Numbered from the stretch's first letter, positions 19,330-27,259 are shown. The stretch: DNA of 64,000 nucleotides from Acidobacteriaceae bacterium (GCA_025462885.1 JAOAPN010000003.1:62001-126000), one strand, 5' to 3'. The notes: generated from the sequence alone by a model not told the origin. Numbers and translations are program-made.

Positions 19330-21507
19330 ATGACGGAAGAACGAAAAGACGCGTTTTTGGCTGGCGATTGGAGGGTCGACCCGGAACTTAACTCCCTCAG
19401 TAGGGAAGATAAGGAGCGGCGTGTCGAACCAAAGGTGATGAAGGTTCTCCTCACCCTGGCATCGCGTCAGAATCACGTTTTCTCGAAAGAGGAGTTGATC
19501 GCGGCTGTCTGGCCGGACACCTTTGTGAGCGATGATGTTCTCACCCGGAGCATCTCGATCCTGCGAAGGATCACCGAGGATGACGCCCACGATCCTCACT
19601 TTATTCAGACGATACCCAAAGTTGGATACCGGCTGTTGGCACCGATCACTGAACTCCCCAACACGGAGGATCCGACACCCCCGGACCCGCCGATGCTGTC
19701 TTTGGAACCGGTTCCTACCCCGATTCAAGTTGCACCGTCTAAATTGGATTCGACCCGGCGTTCCTCGGGGCTGACCCTGTGGTTTGCTCTCGGCTCGATC
19801 GTGTTGCTTGCATCCGCCGCCCTCATCGTCGCTCGAGTCCGTCGGCCTTCGGCAAATCTTCGCCAGGCGTTTCGCACGACACAATTTACCTCCTACGCAA
19901 GGATGCAGACGCAGCCAGCCTTTTCGCCGGATGGAACGCAGATCGCCTTCGTGTGGACCTCTGAGGGCGGGACAGAGCAGCAGATTTACGTCAAGCGCAT
20001 CGGCGAAGAGACGCTGACCCATCTGCACACTGATAAGGATGCGCAGTTCAGTCCGGCCTGGTCCCCGGACGGCCGAAGGATCGCATATCTTTCGAAATCG
20101 AGTGAAGGGCTGGGTCTATATATAGCGGACCTCTCCCCCGGGCATGAGGCACGTAAGATATTCATTCCACAGGAGCCGAGCCACTGGGAACAGGGCGCGC
20201 TTTCGTGGTCTCCCGATGGAAAGAGCCTCATCTTCCCAGACCACCAGGGCTCCCAGCCCAACTCATCGATCTTCCGCCTGGATCTTGCGACGAATAATGT
20301 CCGGTCGATTACCTCGCCGCCGCCGGGATGGGAGGGAGATTTTAGCCCAGTCTATTCCCCCGACGGAAGCCGGATCGCTTTCACCCGGGCAAGTGAGACT
20401 GCAGTGCGAGACATCTGCTGGATCTCGGTGAAAGACGGCAAATTGCATCAGCTTACCTCCGACCGAACCAACATCGATAGCCTGACCTGGGACGCCGGAG
20501 GGGCATCCATCATCTTCTCTTCCAATCGAGGCGGAAAGTACGGGCTGTGGAAAATGGGGCTGAAGGACACCAGGCCTGAGCGGTTGCCGGTCGGAGCCGA
20601 AGACGCGTTTCAACCTGCGGTAGGGCCGAAGCCGGGTCAGTTCGCATACGCGCAAGGCTCTTCAATCTGGAGCATCCTTCGCCTGCGAGCGAGCACGGCC
20701 AGGGAAGGCTCGCCGGAACCCGAGCATATTTTATCTTCCACGCAGCAGGACTCCGCTCCTTCGCTGTCACCGGACGGAAGCTTCTTTGCGATGCAATCCC
20801 AGCGTTCAGGATCCCAGGAGATCTGGATCTCTTCGATCCGGGGCGACTCGCTCCGGCAACTGACGTTTCTGGGCGGTCCGCTTACAGGAAGTCCGTCATG
20901 GTCCAATCAAGGCGGCAGCATCCTTTTCGACTCTCGCCCGGATGGGCATTCGCACATATTTGTCGTCCAGGCCGCTGGCGGTACGCCGAAGCAGCTTAGC
21001 TTCGGCAACGCGAATGACATCGTTCCGCGCTGGTCGCATGACGATAAGGTGATCTACTTCCGATCGAACCGCGGAGGCCGATGGCAGCTTTGGAAGATTG
21101 CCACCAGCGGTGGGGAACCCGAGCCTGTAACGACCGGCGACGGCATTGAACCCCAGGAGTCCTTCGACGGCAAGTGGCTCTACTACACACGGGGAGATGA
21201 AGATGGTATCTGGCGAGTGCCAACCTCTGGCGGTCCCGAGGTCCAGATCTCTCATCAGCCGGACGCGGGGTACTGGGGATACTGGAAGGTTGAGCCGCGC
21301 GGAATCTTCTATCTTGATCGCGATAAGGCTCACGCATCCATTCGTGTTCTGGATCCGGAGTCGGGTAAGACAAGCCTCTTCGTAAACCTCCAGCAAATGC
21401 CTCCCTTATACGCAGGCATCACTGTTGTTGACCAGGGAAGAGTCGTTCTGATGACCGATGAACATGACGCCGGAAGGCATATCACTCTCGTTGAGGCAGA
21501 GCGGTAG
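19330..21507 (+). CDS. winged-helix regulator fused to TolB-like beta propeller
   Basis: One-component membrane regulator. Residues about 5-105 form an OmpR/CadC-type winged helix (LAGDWRVDPELNSL, KVMKVLLTLASRQ, DVLTRSISILRRI, IQTIPKVGYRLLAPI). A proline-rich linker leads to a transmembrane helix (residues about 150-168, LWFALGSIVLLASAALIVA). The remaining 540 residues are TolB/PD40-like repeats; I count at least eight SPDG-type strands (PAFSPDGTQIAF, PAWSPDGRRIAY, LSWSPDGKSLIF, PVYSPDGSRIAF, PSLSPDGSFFAM, PSWSNQGGSILF, PRWSHDDKVIYF, QESFDGKWLYY). The propeller would lie in the periplasm and could sense a ligand or envelope partner. This fusion is common in Acidobacteria. Divergent placement suggests control of the adjacent TonB-GH30-GH3 genes. 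ATG 19330 is preferred over GTG 19321. Confidence 0.85.
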   Translation: MTEERKDAFLAGDWRVDPELNSLSREDKERRVEPKVMKVLLTLASRQNHVFSKEELIAAVWPDTFVSDDVLTRSISILRRITEDDAHDPHFIQTIPKVGYRLLAPITELPNTEDPTPPDPPMLSLEPVPTPIQVAPSKLDSTRRSSGLTLWFALGSIVLLASAALIVARVRRPSANLRQAFRTTQFTSYARMQTQPAFSPDGTQIAFVWTSEGGTEQQIYVKRIGEETLTHLHTDKDAQFSPAWSPDGRRIAYLSKSSEGLGLYIADLSPGHEARKIFIPQEPSHWEQGALSWSPDGKSLIFPDHQGSQPNSSIFRLDLATNNVRSITSPPPGWEGDFSPVYSPDGSRIAFTRASETAVRDICWISVKDGKLHQLTSDRTNIDSLTWDAGGASIIFSSNRGGKYGLWKMGLKDTRPERLPVGAEDAFQPAVGPKPGQFAYAQGSSIWSILRLRASTAREGSPEPEHILSSTQQDSAPSLSPDGSFFAMQSQRSGSQEIWISSIRGDSLRQLTFLGGPLTGSPSWSNQGGSILFDSRPDGHSHIFVVQAAGGTPKQLSFGNANDIVPRWSHDDKVIYFRSNRGGRWQLWKIATSGGEPEPVTTGDGIEPQESFDGKWLYYTRGDEDGIWRVPTSGGPEVQISHQPDAGYWGYWKVEPRGIFYLDRDKAHASIRVLDPESGKTSLFVNLQQMPPLYAGITVVDQGRVVLMTDEHDAGRHITLVEAER

Positions 21508-21538
21508 ATTGACCGACGCTTACGGATTCTGTAAGTAA

Positions 21539-21567
21539 GCCCGCCAGGGAAGTTGTCCCTGGCGGGC
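21539..21567. terminator. bidirectional terminator between convergent genes
   Basis: A perfect 12-bp stem (GCCCGCCAGGGA / TCCCTGGCGGGC) with a 5-base loop AGTTG lies between the convergent propeller-regulator and TlpA-like genes. Its strength and position suggest it ends transcription from both sides. Confidence 0.85.
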
Positions 21568-21581
21568 CTGCTTGTACTGCC

Positions 21582-22958
21582 TTATTCGCTGCCTTCGCGT
21601 CTCGGCGTTGGGGTGACGGATGCGGTTTGCGTTGCGTTCTCCGCCAGCAGTTTTTCAATCTGCGCGGTGAACTCTGCCTTCAATTGGTCGTTGAAGCGGC
21701 CGCTTGCAGGGGACGCAAAACCCGAGTGAACTCCCTTCACCAGCCCATCACGGCCAACGAAGATGGTTGCAGGCCATGTGTTCAGATTGACGGCCTGGGG
21801 GACCTTCTCCCACATCTCAGCGGGTGCGCCGGCGATCAGGTAGGTATAGTCCACGCCGTACTGCTTTACGAAAGCCTTCTCGCGTTCCAGGCTCGCCTGC
21901 TGTTCCGGCTCTTCAAAGTCCAAAGCCACAATGGCAAGACCTTTGTCGCGGTACTTCTTGTCGAGCTGCACAAGATACTGTGCTTCGTCATGGCAGTTGG
22001 GGCACCAGGTGCCGGTCACCACAGCGACGACCACCTTATTCTTGAAGCGCGGATCTTCGCTGGAGACAAGCTTGCCGTTCACGTCTGGAAAGTTGAAGGC
22101 GAACTTTTCATTCTTGTCGCGAACCGTTGTGTGTGTCGAGTAGTTCTCGGGCTGCGGCAGCCCTTTGGCAATTGCAACCTCCGCCCTGTAAGCCGTCAGC
22201 TTCGGAGTGTAGCGGCTATCGACCGTAGCCTCTTCACCATAGGCCTTGGTTGAGACCTTGGTCGCAACTACAGCAGCAGGAGCGGGCTTGGAACTCGGGT
22301 TCTGCTCGACCACAAGTGTACCGTCAGCGTTGGGAGTCACTTCAATCACGCCTGGTCGCGAGCCATCAAAATGGCTGAGCCGCCACTTACCATCGTTGAA
22401 GGTGCCCGTATAAGCGCCGGTGTCTCCATCGACACGGAGAATGGTTGCGGCAAGCTCTGCGCCACGTTGCTCCACGATAAAGTGGAAGGCCTTCTCGCCT
22501 TTGGATGAAGGCGTCTCCAGCGGAATGATGTACTGTCCCGCAATCCGTGGCGCTTTGGTCGCGGTATCTTTTCCATCGATATGGCGTGTTGCCTTGAATT
22601 TATAGGTTCCAGTGGACGCGCGATTTTGCGTACCGACATCCCCTACCAATTCGCCGTTCTGCAGTGTGGCATGGATGGCGCTTAGGTAATGATCGATGTT
22701 CAGATTGAGCTTACCGTCCTGGAACGATCCCGCGGTTGTAGTCTCAAACGGTTGAAAGCCGTTGTAGAACGTTCCCTTGGTTGCGGAGCCGCTCCCCGAG
22801 ATATCCAGGCGAAACGGAATCGTGTCACCGTTCTGTCGGATGAGAGCTGCATCCCAACGACCGCCTACTGTATTGGCTCCTGATTGAGCGATGGCCACAG
22901 ACGCTCCAAAACCTGCAAGGGCAATGGCGACACTATTGCGCATAAGACTTTGTTTCAT
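21582..22958 (-). CDS. exported TlpA-type thioredoxin-fold protein with long N-terminal domain
   Basis: Periplasmic thiol-disulfide protein of about 458 residues. A signal peptide (SVAIALAGFGASVAIAQ) is followed by a beta-rich N-terminal region of roughly 250 residues (VGGRWDAALIRQNGDTIPF), which I do not recognise beyond being repetitive beta structure. The C-terminal third is a TlpA/ResA-like domain: KVVVAVVTGTWCPNCHDEA with redox pair CPNC, a cis-Pro segment NTWPATIFV and an acidic alpha helix. TlpA/ResA proteins reduce disulfides for cytochrome c maturation or handle thiol stress. ATG 22958 sits six bases after AGGAG; an ATG two codons earlier touches that site and is less likely. It follows the membrane cytochrome gene by 35 bp, downstream of the Cys leader. 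Confidence 0.83.
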   Translation of the reverse strand: MKQSLMRNSVAIALAGFGASVAIAQSGANTVGGRWDAALIRQNGDTIPFRLDISGSGSATKGTFYNGFQPFETTTAGSFQDGKLNLNIDHYLSAIHATLQNGELVGDVGTQNRASTGTYKFKATRHIDGKDTATKAPRIAGQYIIPLETPSSKGEKAFHFIVEQRGAELAATILRVDGDTGAYTGTFNDGKWRLSHFDGSRPGVIEVTPNADGTLVVEQNPSSKPAPAAVVATKVSTKAYGEEATVDSRYTPKLTAYRAEVAIAKGLPQPENYSTHTTVRDKNEKFAFNFPDVNGKLVSSEDPRFKNKVVVAVVTGTWCPNCHDEAQYLVQLDKKYRDKGLAIVALDFEEPEQQASLEREKAFVKQYGVDYTYLIAGAPAEMWEKVPQAVNLNTWPATIFVGRDGLVKGVHSGFASPASGRFNDQLKAEFTAQIEKLLAENATQTASVTPTPRREGSE

Positions 22959-22993
22959 GTTCATCTCCTGATGGTTGATGTAGCGTGAACTTT

Positions 22994-24463
22994 CTAGCCA
23001 TGGATATGGCTCGCGCGTGTGGGCTGAGCTGCAATATGCAGGCGGTTGGTCTTTGCATAGCGCAGCCACTCCTCTGGCAGTCCACGCTTTGTCGCCAGCA
23101 GAATTTCCAGTGCCGCACGACGCGACTCCGGGCTGATGCCCGCAAAGTCAGCGCCCTGGTCTTCGCTAGTCAACACTTGTAAAAGCCGGTGATAGAGATA
23201 GCTCTTTGCCGGCTCCGGAATCGAATCGAACGATTCCGTATAAATGAGGTAGCTGCACGGATAGCGGAACGTATGCGTCTTCAGGTCGAAGTCGCGCAAC
23301 GACCTTCCCTTACTGTCCCGAGGTCCCTGGGACGCGAAGGTCCGGGCAAAGTTCGACTTTGCATCCGCATCGAAGCCAAGGCCGGTAAGTGGCGCTTCAT
23401 TTGCAAAGACCATGTAGCGCAGAAGCTGTTCGGCCGGCTTCTCATACAGCAGTCGATCCTTGTCAGATAACGTGGGCGTCACCGTTTTGTCGTCGTTGGC
23501 TCGGGCAGCCTGAAATGCTGCGATACGTGCACGGTAGTTCGTCAGAGTAATGAGGTTGTGGGCCTGCGTCTGATGGGCCAGCACCAGGTGTGCAACAACA
23601 TCGCTCTCATTCGACAGGTACTTCGTTGCATCAAATTCCGAAGCGATGGGCGTTAGCTTCACGTCAGACGACGGCTCAGTGCCTCCATCCCGAACCACTG
23701 CGTTCCCCATGGAAAGCTCGGGTGCCGCGGTGCCCTTACCCGTGACATACCAGCCCCCCCAGCGATTCTTGATGGCACTCTCCTGGTCGGTGATGAAAGA
23801 TTTGCTGCTGGATGCCTGCGTGCCTGTAGCCGTTGGGTAGACGGACCGCAGCAGCACACCTGGAACTCCGCGGGTTCCAGCGGCGATATGGCACTGTGTG
23901 CAATCCAACTCAGCACGCTCAAACTTAGGCTTCTCAACCTGATGCTCATCCAGCAGGTAAAAGATCGCGCCCTGCATTGGATCGAAGGACACCACCTCAA
24001 TTGCCTTACCCTCGTGGACTGAGCCGATATACACATCGTCATTGAAGTACAGCGCACGAGGATGATCGGGCGAGATCTTCTTGTACTGGAAGCTCGTCTT
24101 GGAGAAGACCAGCGTCTGCGAGTCGAGAGGGATTTCCAATTCCTTCAGCACCGACTTGAGATACCCATGCTCCGGTTCATACACCAGCTTCGCTTTACTC
24201 GCATCGAGTCGCTGCTGTAACTTCGCAACGGGATCACTGAGATCCTCAGAGCGATAGTTGATGGGTGCTTCACTGAAGGGCACGTAGCCTTGATTCCGCA
24301 CGGCGATCTGCGCGTGCGACCATAGCAACGCTTCGCCGGTAAGAAGGCAGAGCGCAACTGCAAGCCACGGTGCCGTCAGGATGCGTCTTCGAAGATGGGA
24401 ACGAATCGGCTCTGAAACTAGAGGCTGATCGGAATCCTGTTTGCCTGGATCTTTGTATGTCAT
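22994..24463 (-). CDS. membrane-anchored mono-heme cytochrome-like protein
   Basis: Protein of about 489 residues with a short cytosolic N-terminus, one transmembrane helix (LTAPWLAVALCLLTGEALLW) and a large periplasmic part. A single c-type heme site CTQCH is visible at about residue 190, preceded by a beta-strand-rich segment (ALYFNDDVYIGSVHEGKAIEV). The C-terminal half is helical (YPCSYLIYTESFDSIPEPAKSYLYHRLL) and resembles proteins annotated only as hypothetical cytochromes in soil bacteria; I cannot assign a reaction. It is the first full gene behind the poly-Cys leader and precedes the TlpA-like thioredoxin, so heme or thiol redox work in the periplasm is the best guess. ATG 24463 follows GGTGG. 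Confidence 0.7.
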   Translation of the reverse strand: MTYKDPGKQDSDQPLVSEPIRSHLRRRILTAPWLAVALCLLTGEALLWSHAQIAVRNQGYVPFSEAPINYRSEDLSDPVAKLQQRLDASKAKLVYEPEHGYLKSVLKELEIPLDSQTLVFSKTSFQYKKISPDHPRALYFNDDVYIGSVHEGKAIEVVSFDPMQGAIFYLLDEHQVEKPKFERAELDCTQCHIAAGTRGVPGVLLRSVYPTATGTQASSSKSFITDQESAIKNRWGGWYVTGKGTAAPELSMGNAVVRDGGTEPSSDVKLTPIASEFDATKYLSNESDVVAHLVLAHQTQAHNLITLTNYRARIAAFQAARANDDKTVTPTLSDKDRLLYEKPAEQLLRYMVFANEAPLTGLGFDADAKSNFARTFASQGPRDSKGRSLRDFDLKTHTFRYPCSYLIYTESFDSIPEPAKSYLYHRLLQVLTSEDQGADFAGISPESRRAALEILLATKRGLPEEWLRYAKTNRLHIAAQPTRASHIHG

Positions 24464-24512
24464 TATTTCCACCACTTGGAGTTGAGGCTCGCCTATTCAG
24501 CAAGACACACGA

Positions 24513-24543
24513 AAGCCCGCTGCGGCAGGTGCCGAGCGGGCTT
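24513..24543 (-). terminator. attenuator terminator hairpin of Cys leader
   Basis: Read on the minus strand, a stem AAGCCCGCT / AGCGGGCTT with an inner CGGCA/TGCCG pairing is followed by TTCGTGTGTCTTG. Its 5' arm begins inside the stop codon of the poly-Cys peptide. It lies 50 bp before the membrane cytochrome start. The same 5' arm can instead pair over 10 bp with GAGCGGGTTT at 24587-24578, which is the mutually exclusive arrangement expected of an attenuator. Confidence 0.7.
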
Positions 24544-24611
24544 CAGGTGGCGCAAGGAGATTCTTCCATGCAACAACAAACCCGCTCCAGCAAAGCTGAC
24601 GAGCGGGTCAT
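24543..24611 (-). CDS. poly-cysteine leader peptide (attenuator uORF)
   Basis: A 22-codon reading frame beginning MTRSSALLERVCCCM and ending in PCAT, with three consecutive Cys codons (TGT TGT TGC at 24578-24570). Its stop overlaps the terminator hairpin. Hairpin arms inside it are ACCCGCTC (24608-24601) and GAGCGGGTTT (24587-24578); the second can pair either with the first or with the terminator 5' arm. This is the standard layout of an amino-acid leader. Poly-Cys upstream frames acting as cysteine-responsive attenuators are known in mycobacteria. The Cys codons sit on segment 2 rather than segment 1, so the direction of the response cannot be read off. No clear ribosome binding site is seen. 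Confidence 0.7.
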   Translation of the reverse strand: MTRSSALLERVCCCMEESPCAT

Positions 24612-24652
24612 AGAAACGATAGGTCGAACGATCTATACGTTAACGATGAACT

Positions 24653-24724
24653 CTACAAAACGGAAACCGCCTCGTCAGTCGCGATGAGTGACGGGCAACA
24701 AGTACGCTTTGTGATGAGATTCAT
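24653..24724 (-). CDS. possible second Cys-Cys leader peptide, leaderless
   Basis: A 23-codon frame beginning MNLITKRTCCPSL, with two adjacent Cys codons. It starts about seven bases after the -10 element of the promoter at 24732-24760, so translation could begin at or next to the transcript's first base. It ends 41 bases before the poly-Cys leader. An ATG two codons earlier (24730) would probably not be in the transcript. Evidence is position and the Cys pair only, so this is tentative. Confidence 0.4.
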   Translation of the reverse strand: MNLITKRTCCPSLIATDEAVSVL

Positions 24725-24731
24725 GTTCATG

Positions 24732-24760
24732 ACACTATCTTCCTTACTATGGTAAGTCAA
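24732..24760 (-). promoter_or_regulatory. promoter with palindromic operator for the Cys-leader operon
   Basis: On the minus strand a -35-like TTGACT (24760-24755) and a -10-like TAGTGT (24737-24732) are 17 bp apart. Inside the spacer and touching the -35 box is an inverted repeat, CTTAC-TATG-GTAAG on the plus strand (24743-24756). That position fits a repressor site. The surrounding 100 bp are much richer in A+T than the neighbouring genes, as expected for a promoter. Confidence 0.5.
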
Positions 24761-24804
24761 CTATTTTTCTAAATATCTAATTCATAAGTCGTTATTTATT
24801 TTAA

Positions 24805-25269
24805 CTAGGCTGTCGGTGATTTCTGTGTTGCCAGTAGATGCACCGTCTTGGATGGCATGCATGTGGTATCGCTGCACATCTGGAAGCGGACCGTGAGAGG
24901 GATTCCGGGCTGCGCTCCTGCCGTCGCCTTGACTGGAACCTTCAAGAAGAAGGATTCCGTATAGAACTGCGTATCCAGGTCAAAGCTGGAATCATGGTGC
25001 GTAAGCGGTTTGGTCGCGGTGATCGCACCCGCGAGTTCATAAGGCGCACCCGATTCAATCGCAACCCGCAGCGGTATTGGTCCGCCCGGCGATTGTGTCT
25101 GCGCATAGACGTGCCAACCCTTCTCGATCTTGGCAGTGACGTTCGCGATCACCACACCATCGCGGCCTGGTGCAGGCTGCGCGGAAGCGTCCCATTGCAC
25201 AGTTCCCGGAGCCTGTGCCAGGACTGTCGCAACGGGCAGGAGTGAGAGTAGTAAGACAAACTTCTTCAT
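24805..25269 (-). CDS. exported DsbD alpha-domain-like protein
   Basis: Periplasmic protein of 154 residues with a signal peptide (KKFVLLLSLLPVATVLAQ). The mature part matches the N-terminal alpha domain of the thiol reductant transporter DsbD: GWHVYAQTQSPGG near the start, then FQMCSDTTCMPSKTV near the end, where two Cys flank a short turn as in the DsbD-alpha redox pair. A stand-alone alpha domain could accept electrons from a membrane CcdA/DsbD partner (none is seen in this window) and pass them to periplasmic thiol proteins such as the TlpA-like protein nearby. It starts 6 bp after the stop of the di-heme cytochrome gene, so the two are one transcript. Confidence 0.82.
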   Translation of the reverse strand: MKKFVLLLSLLPVATVLAQAPGTVQWDASAQPAPGRDGVVIANVTAKIEKGWHVYAQTQSPGGPIPLRVAIESGAPYELAGAITATKPLTHHDSSFDLDTQFYTESFFLKVPVKATAGAQPGIPLTVRFQMCSDTTCMPSKTVHLLATQKSPTA

Positions 25270-25275
25270 TGCGGA

Positions 25276-25725
25276 CTACCTTCCGGAAGTGGGATCAAAC
25301 GGTGATGGATGCATCTGGCCAAGGTGGCAATTGCCGCAGGTTATGGGCTGTGCATATTGCCGGTCGCCGAGTTGACCTAGATACTTCGTGTTGATGTCGT
25401 TGGTCATGCGCATCATGAAGCGCGCCGTTTCCTTGCGGGGGTTTTCGTCGGAAACATAGTCGATCTGCTTGGTGTCCGGATCCTGCTCATGGCAGAAGCC
25501 ACACTGCACGCCAAGGTCACGTTGCATGCCCGCCATGATCTTGTAAACATCCTGTGCGGAGGTATCCTTCGGAAGGACTCTCAGGTTCGTCTGGGTCGGA
25601 TTGGCCTTCGCAGCAACACGCGCGAGCGGAGGTGCTGCGTCTTGCGTAACGGCTGCCGCAGTAACCACCGCAAAGGTAGCTACTGCAAGCAGCGATCCGA
25701 CACGAACTATTCCTTGAACTTTCAA
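25276..25725 (-). CDS. di-heme cytochrome c, reaction-centre cytochrome subunit family
   Basis: Exported c-type cytochrome of 149 residues. A signal sequence (GSLLAVATFAVVTAAAV) precedes two heme attachment sites, CGFCH (about residue 77) and CGNCH (about residue 130). The pattern NLRVLPKDTSAQDVYKIMAGM, then DLGVQCGFCH, then ETARFMMRMTNDIN, is typical of the small acidobacterial proteins related to the photosynthetic reaction-centre cytochrome c subunit (PF02276). They carry electrons in the periplasm; no photosystem is implied. The short gap to the DsbD-alpha gene suggests that electron transfer and thiol redox are expressed together. Confidence 0.85.
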   Translation of the reverse strand: MKVQGIVRVGSLLAVATFAVVTAAAVTQDAAPPLARVAAKANPTQTNLRVLPKDTSAQDVYKIMAGMQRDLGVQCGFCHEQDPDTKQIDYVSDENPRKETARFMMRMTNDINTKYLGQLGDRQYAQPITCGNCHLGQMHPSPFDPTSGR

Positions 25726-25787
25726 TATTGTTCCTGAATATTGTTCCTGCTGCGTTATCGCACGACTTCCTCGCGTTGAGACGGGTG

Positions 25788-26228
25788 TTAGTTAGCTTTC
25801 GTAACCTGTCCTCGGATTTCGCCGCCCGGGTTAGCAGCAGTGTGCAGATTGAAGTACCACTTGCCGTCCGCAAGGTCCTTTGCTTGCTCCGCAGTGAGCT
25901 TTGCAGTGCCCTCGATCGGGCTATCGAACGGCGCTTTCACCGGGACCTGTGGCTTGGCGTTGGCACCCTCTGCTGCAGGACCGTGGAAGTGCGCTGCTGC
26001 AACAGGTCCAGTAAGGCCGCTATAGACGACGTGGTATTTCAACTCGTTGGTATCCGTATCAAGTGAGGCAGTGACCGTCCCGGTGCCTGCAACATCCTTT
26101 GCGGGAACCTCACTGCCGCCCTTCAGATCGGCTTTCAGATTCACGGTTGCTGCCTGTGCCGTAAAGGCGGACACAGCAAATACGGTGGCGACGGCAAGGC
26201 TGCGGATGGAATAGCTATTGAGTCTCAA
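25788..26228 (-). CDS. exported CHRD-domain protein
   Basis: Secreted protein of about 146 residues with one CHRD domain. A signal peptide (SLAVATVFAVSAFTAQA) is followed by the domain's hallmarks: LKGGSEVPAKDVAGTGTV, YHVVYSGLTGPVAAAHFHG and WYFNLHTAANPGGEIRGQV. CHRD domains occur in chordin and in many bacterial secreted proteins; their function in bacteria is unknown, though a copper-like or ligand site built from the His residues has been suggested by their conservation. The start is TTG 26228 because AGGAG lies seven bases upstream; no ATG exists near the signal peptide. It lies 62 bp before the cytochrome gene on the same strand. Confidence 0.87.
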   Translation of the reverse strand: MRLNSYSIRSLAVATVFAVSAFTAQAATVNLKADLKGGSEVPAKDVAGTGTVTASLDTDTNELKYHVVYSGLTGPVAAAHFHGPAAEGANAKPQVPVKAPFDSPIEGTAKLTAEQAKDLADGKWYFNLHTAANPGGEIRGQVTKAN

Positions 26229-26779
26229 GGTGTTCTCCTTAGTTGATAAAACATAGGTTAATAAGCAAGCTAAGCTCGCGTAGTTGGGACGCTGCCCACC
26301 ATCTGCGGGATGCCTCTTCGCGCAACCCGATAACGAATATTGCGGCTCCAGGTCGTAGAAGCAGATTTGCGGAAATTTCATGCCGATTTCTGAAATAGAC
26401 ACAGCGCAACTGCGGCAGGCCGCGTAGCGCGAGGCAGTTAGAAAATTGCGACTCTAAAAACTAAGGAGAGAGCTGCAATAGTTCAGACTGAGAGGAAGCT
26501 CACTTCATCAACACGCATAGAAACTCGACCTGCAGGATGTACCTACCGGGAGCAACAACAATGCTGTGCGAAGTTCTGCATACGAAGCAGACTATATCAG
26601 CGATATAAGTGCGTCAAGTCATCCCCTCGAAGTCCCCGCTGCAATCGATGGTCTGGAACCCCTCCTCGTTCGTAGATGCAAAGAGCCAAAGGGTATAAAT
26701 GCCCCTGCAGGCTTTGGGGCAGGGAACCGACTCTACATCAACCTGTTCATACGATAGCGATGACGGTTAGACTTGCCCT
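26229..26779. other. 551-bp gene-free region
   Basis: This gap lies between the divergent CHRD and ruvX genes and should hold both promoters. I see an inverted repeat GCCCC...GGGGC at 26701-26720 and an AACTGC...GCAGTT pair near 26408-26440. No convincing protein, RNA gene or consensus promoter stands out. The longest frame (about 63 codons from 26566) has no ribosome binding site or recognisable sequence. Confidence 0.6.
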
Positions 26780-27259
26780 ATGGCGACAGGGCGTGTGATG
26801 GCATTGGACATGGGGAAGGTACGCGTAGGCGTAGCGCTCTCCGACCCTCTCGGGTACACCGCGCAGCCCCTGCTTACGCTGTGGCGTAAAAGCCGGGGAG
26901 AGGATTTGCGTAGTCTCTTGCGGCTGATTCGCAAACATGAAGTCGGTGAGATCGTGGTGGGAAATCCGCTTCACATGTCAGGGGATCTAAGCCCCTGGGC
27001 AGCGAAGGTGCAGGACTTTGCCGAGGAACTGCATAAGCGTAGCGGTCTGCCAGTCCACCTCTGGGATGAGCGGCTCAGCTCGGTCGCGGCGCACGAGATT
27101 CTCGACGAAGCCGGACATCGCAAAGAAGACCGCAAGCATGTCATCGATCAGGTTGCCGCGGTAGTGATTTTGCGTGGTTGGATGGAAGCCAAAGAAGATG
27201 CAGCCGCGCGCGCAGCGTTGGAGCGAAACGACCATGCGCTTAAGGAATCGAAAACATAA
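26780..27259 (+). CDS. ruvX: RuvX/YqgF, pre-16S rRNA nuclease
   Basis: RNase H-fold nuclease of about 159 residues that trims 16S rRNA precursor ends; the family was once called a putative Holliday junction resolvase. The first strand VMALDMGKVRVGVALSD carries the catalytic Asp, IVVGNPLHMSGD supplies the conserved G-P turn, and VHLWDERLSSVAAHEIL holds the second conserved acidic cluster; the last Asp is in HVIDQVAAVVIL. All core motifs are present and length is normal. The C-terminus has an extra charged tail of about 20 residues. It is convergent with the GH3 gene 92 bp downstream. Confidence 0.93.
   Translation: MATGRVMALDMGKVRVGVALSDPLGYTAQPLLTLWRKSRGEDLRSLLRLIRKHEVGEIVVGNPLHMSGDLSPWAAKVQDFAEELHKRSGLPVHLWDERLSSVAAHEILDEAGHRKEDRKHVIDQVAAVVILRGWMEAKEDAAARAALERNDHALKESKT

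Noticed and set aside
22959..23069. Extended N-terminus of the TlpA-like protein
   Set aside because: It overlaps the end of the membrane cytochrome gene and lacks a ribosome binding site, whereas ATG 22958 has AGGAG and begins a signal peptide.
24601..24611. Ribosome binding site for the poly-Cys leader
   Set aside because: The bases before the ATG (TATCGTTTCT on the minus strand) do not resemble a Shine-Dalgarno sequence, so none is annotated.
26566..26757. 63-codon frame in the gap before ruvX
   Set aside because: No ribosome binding site, no recognisable motif; composition is that of intergenic DNA.
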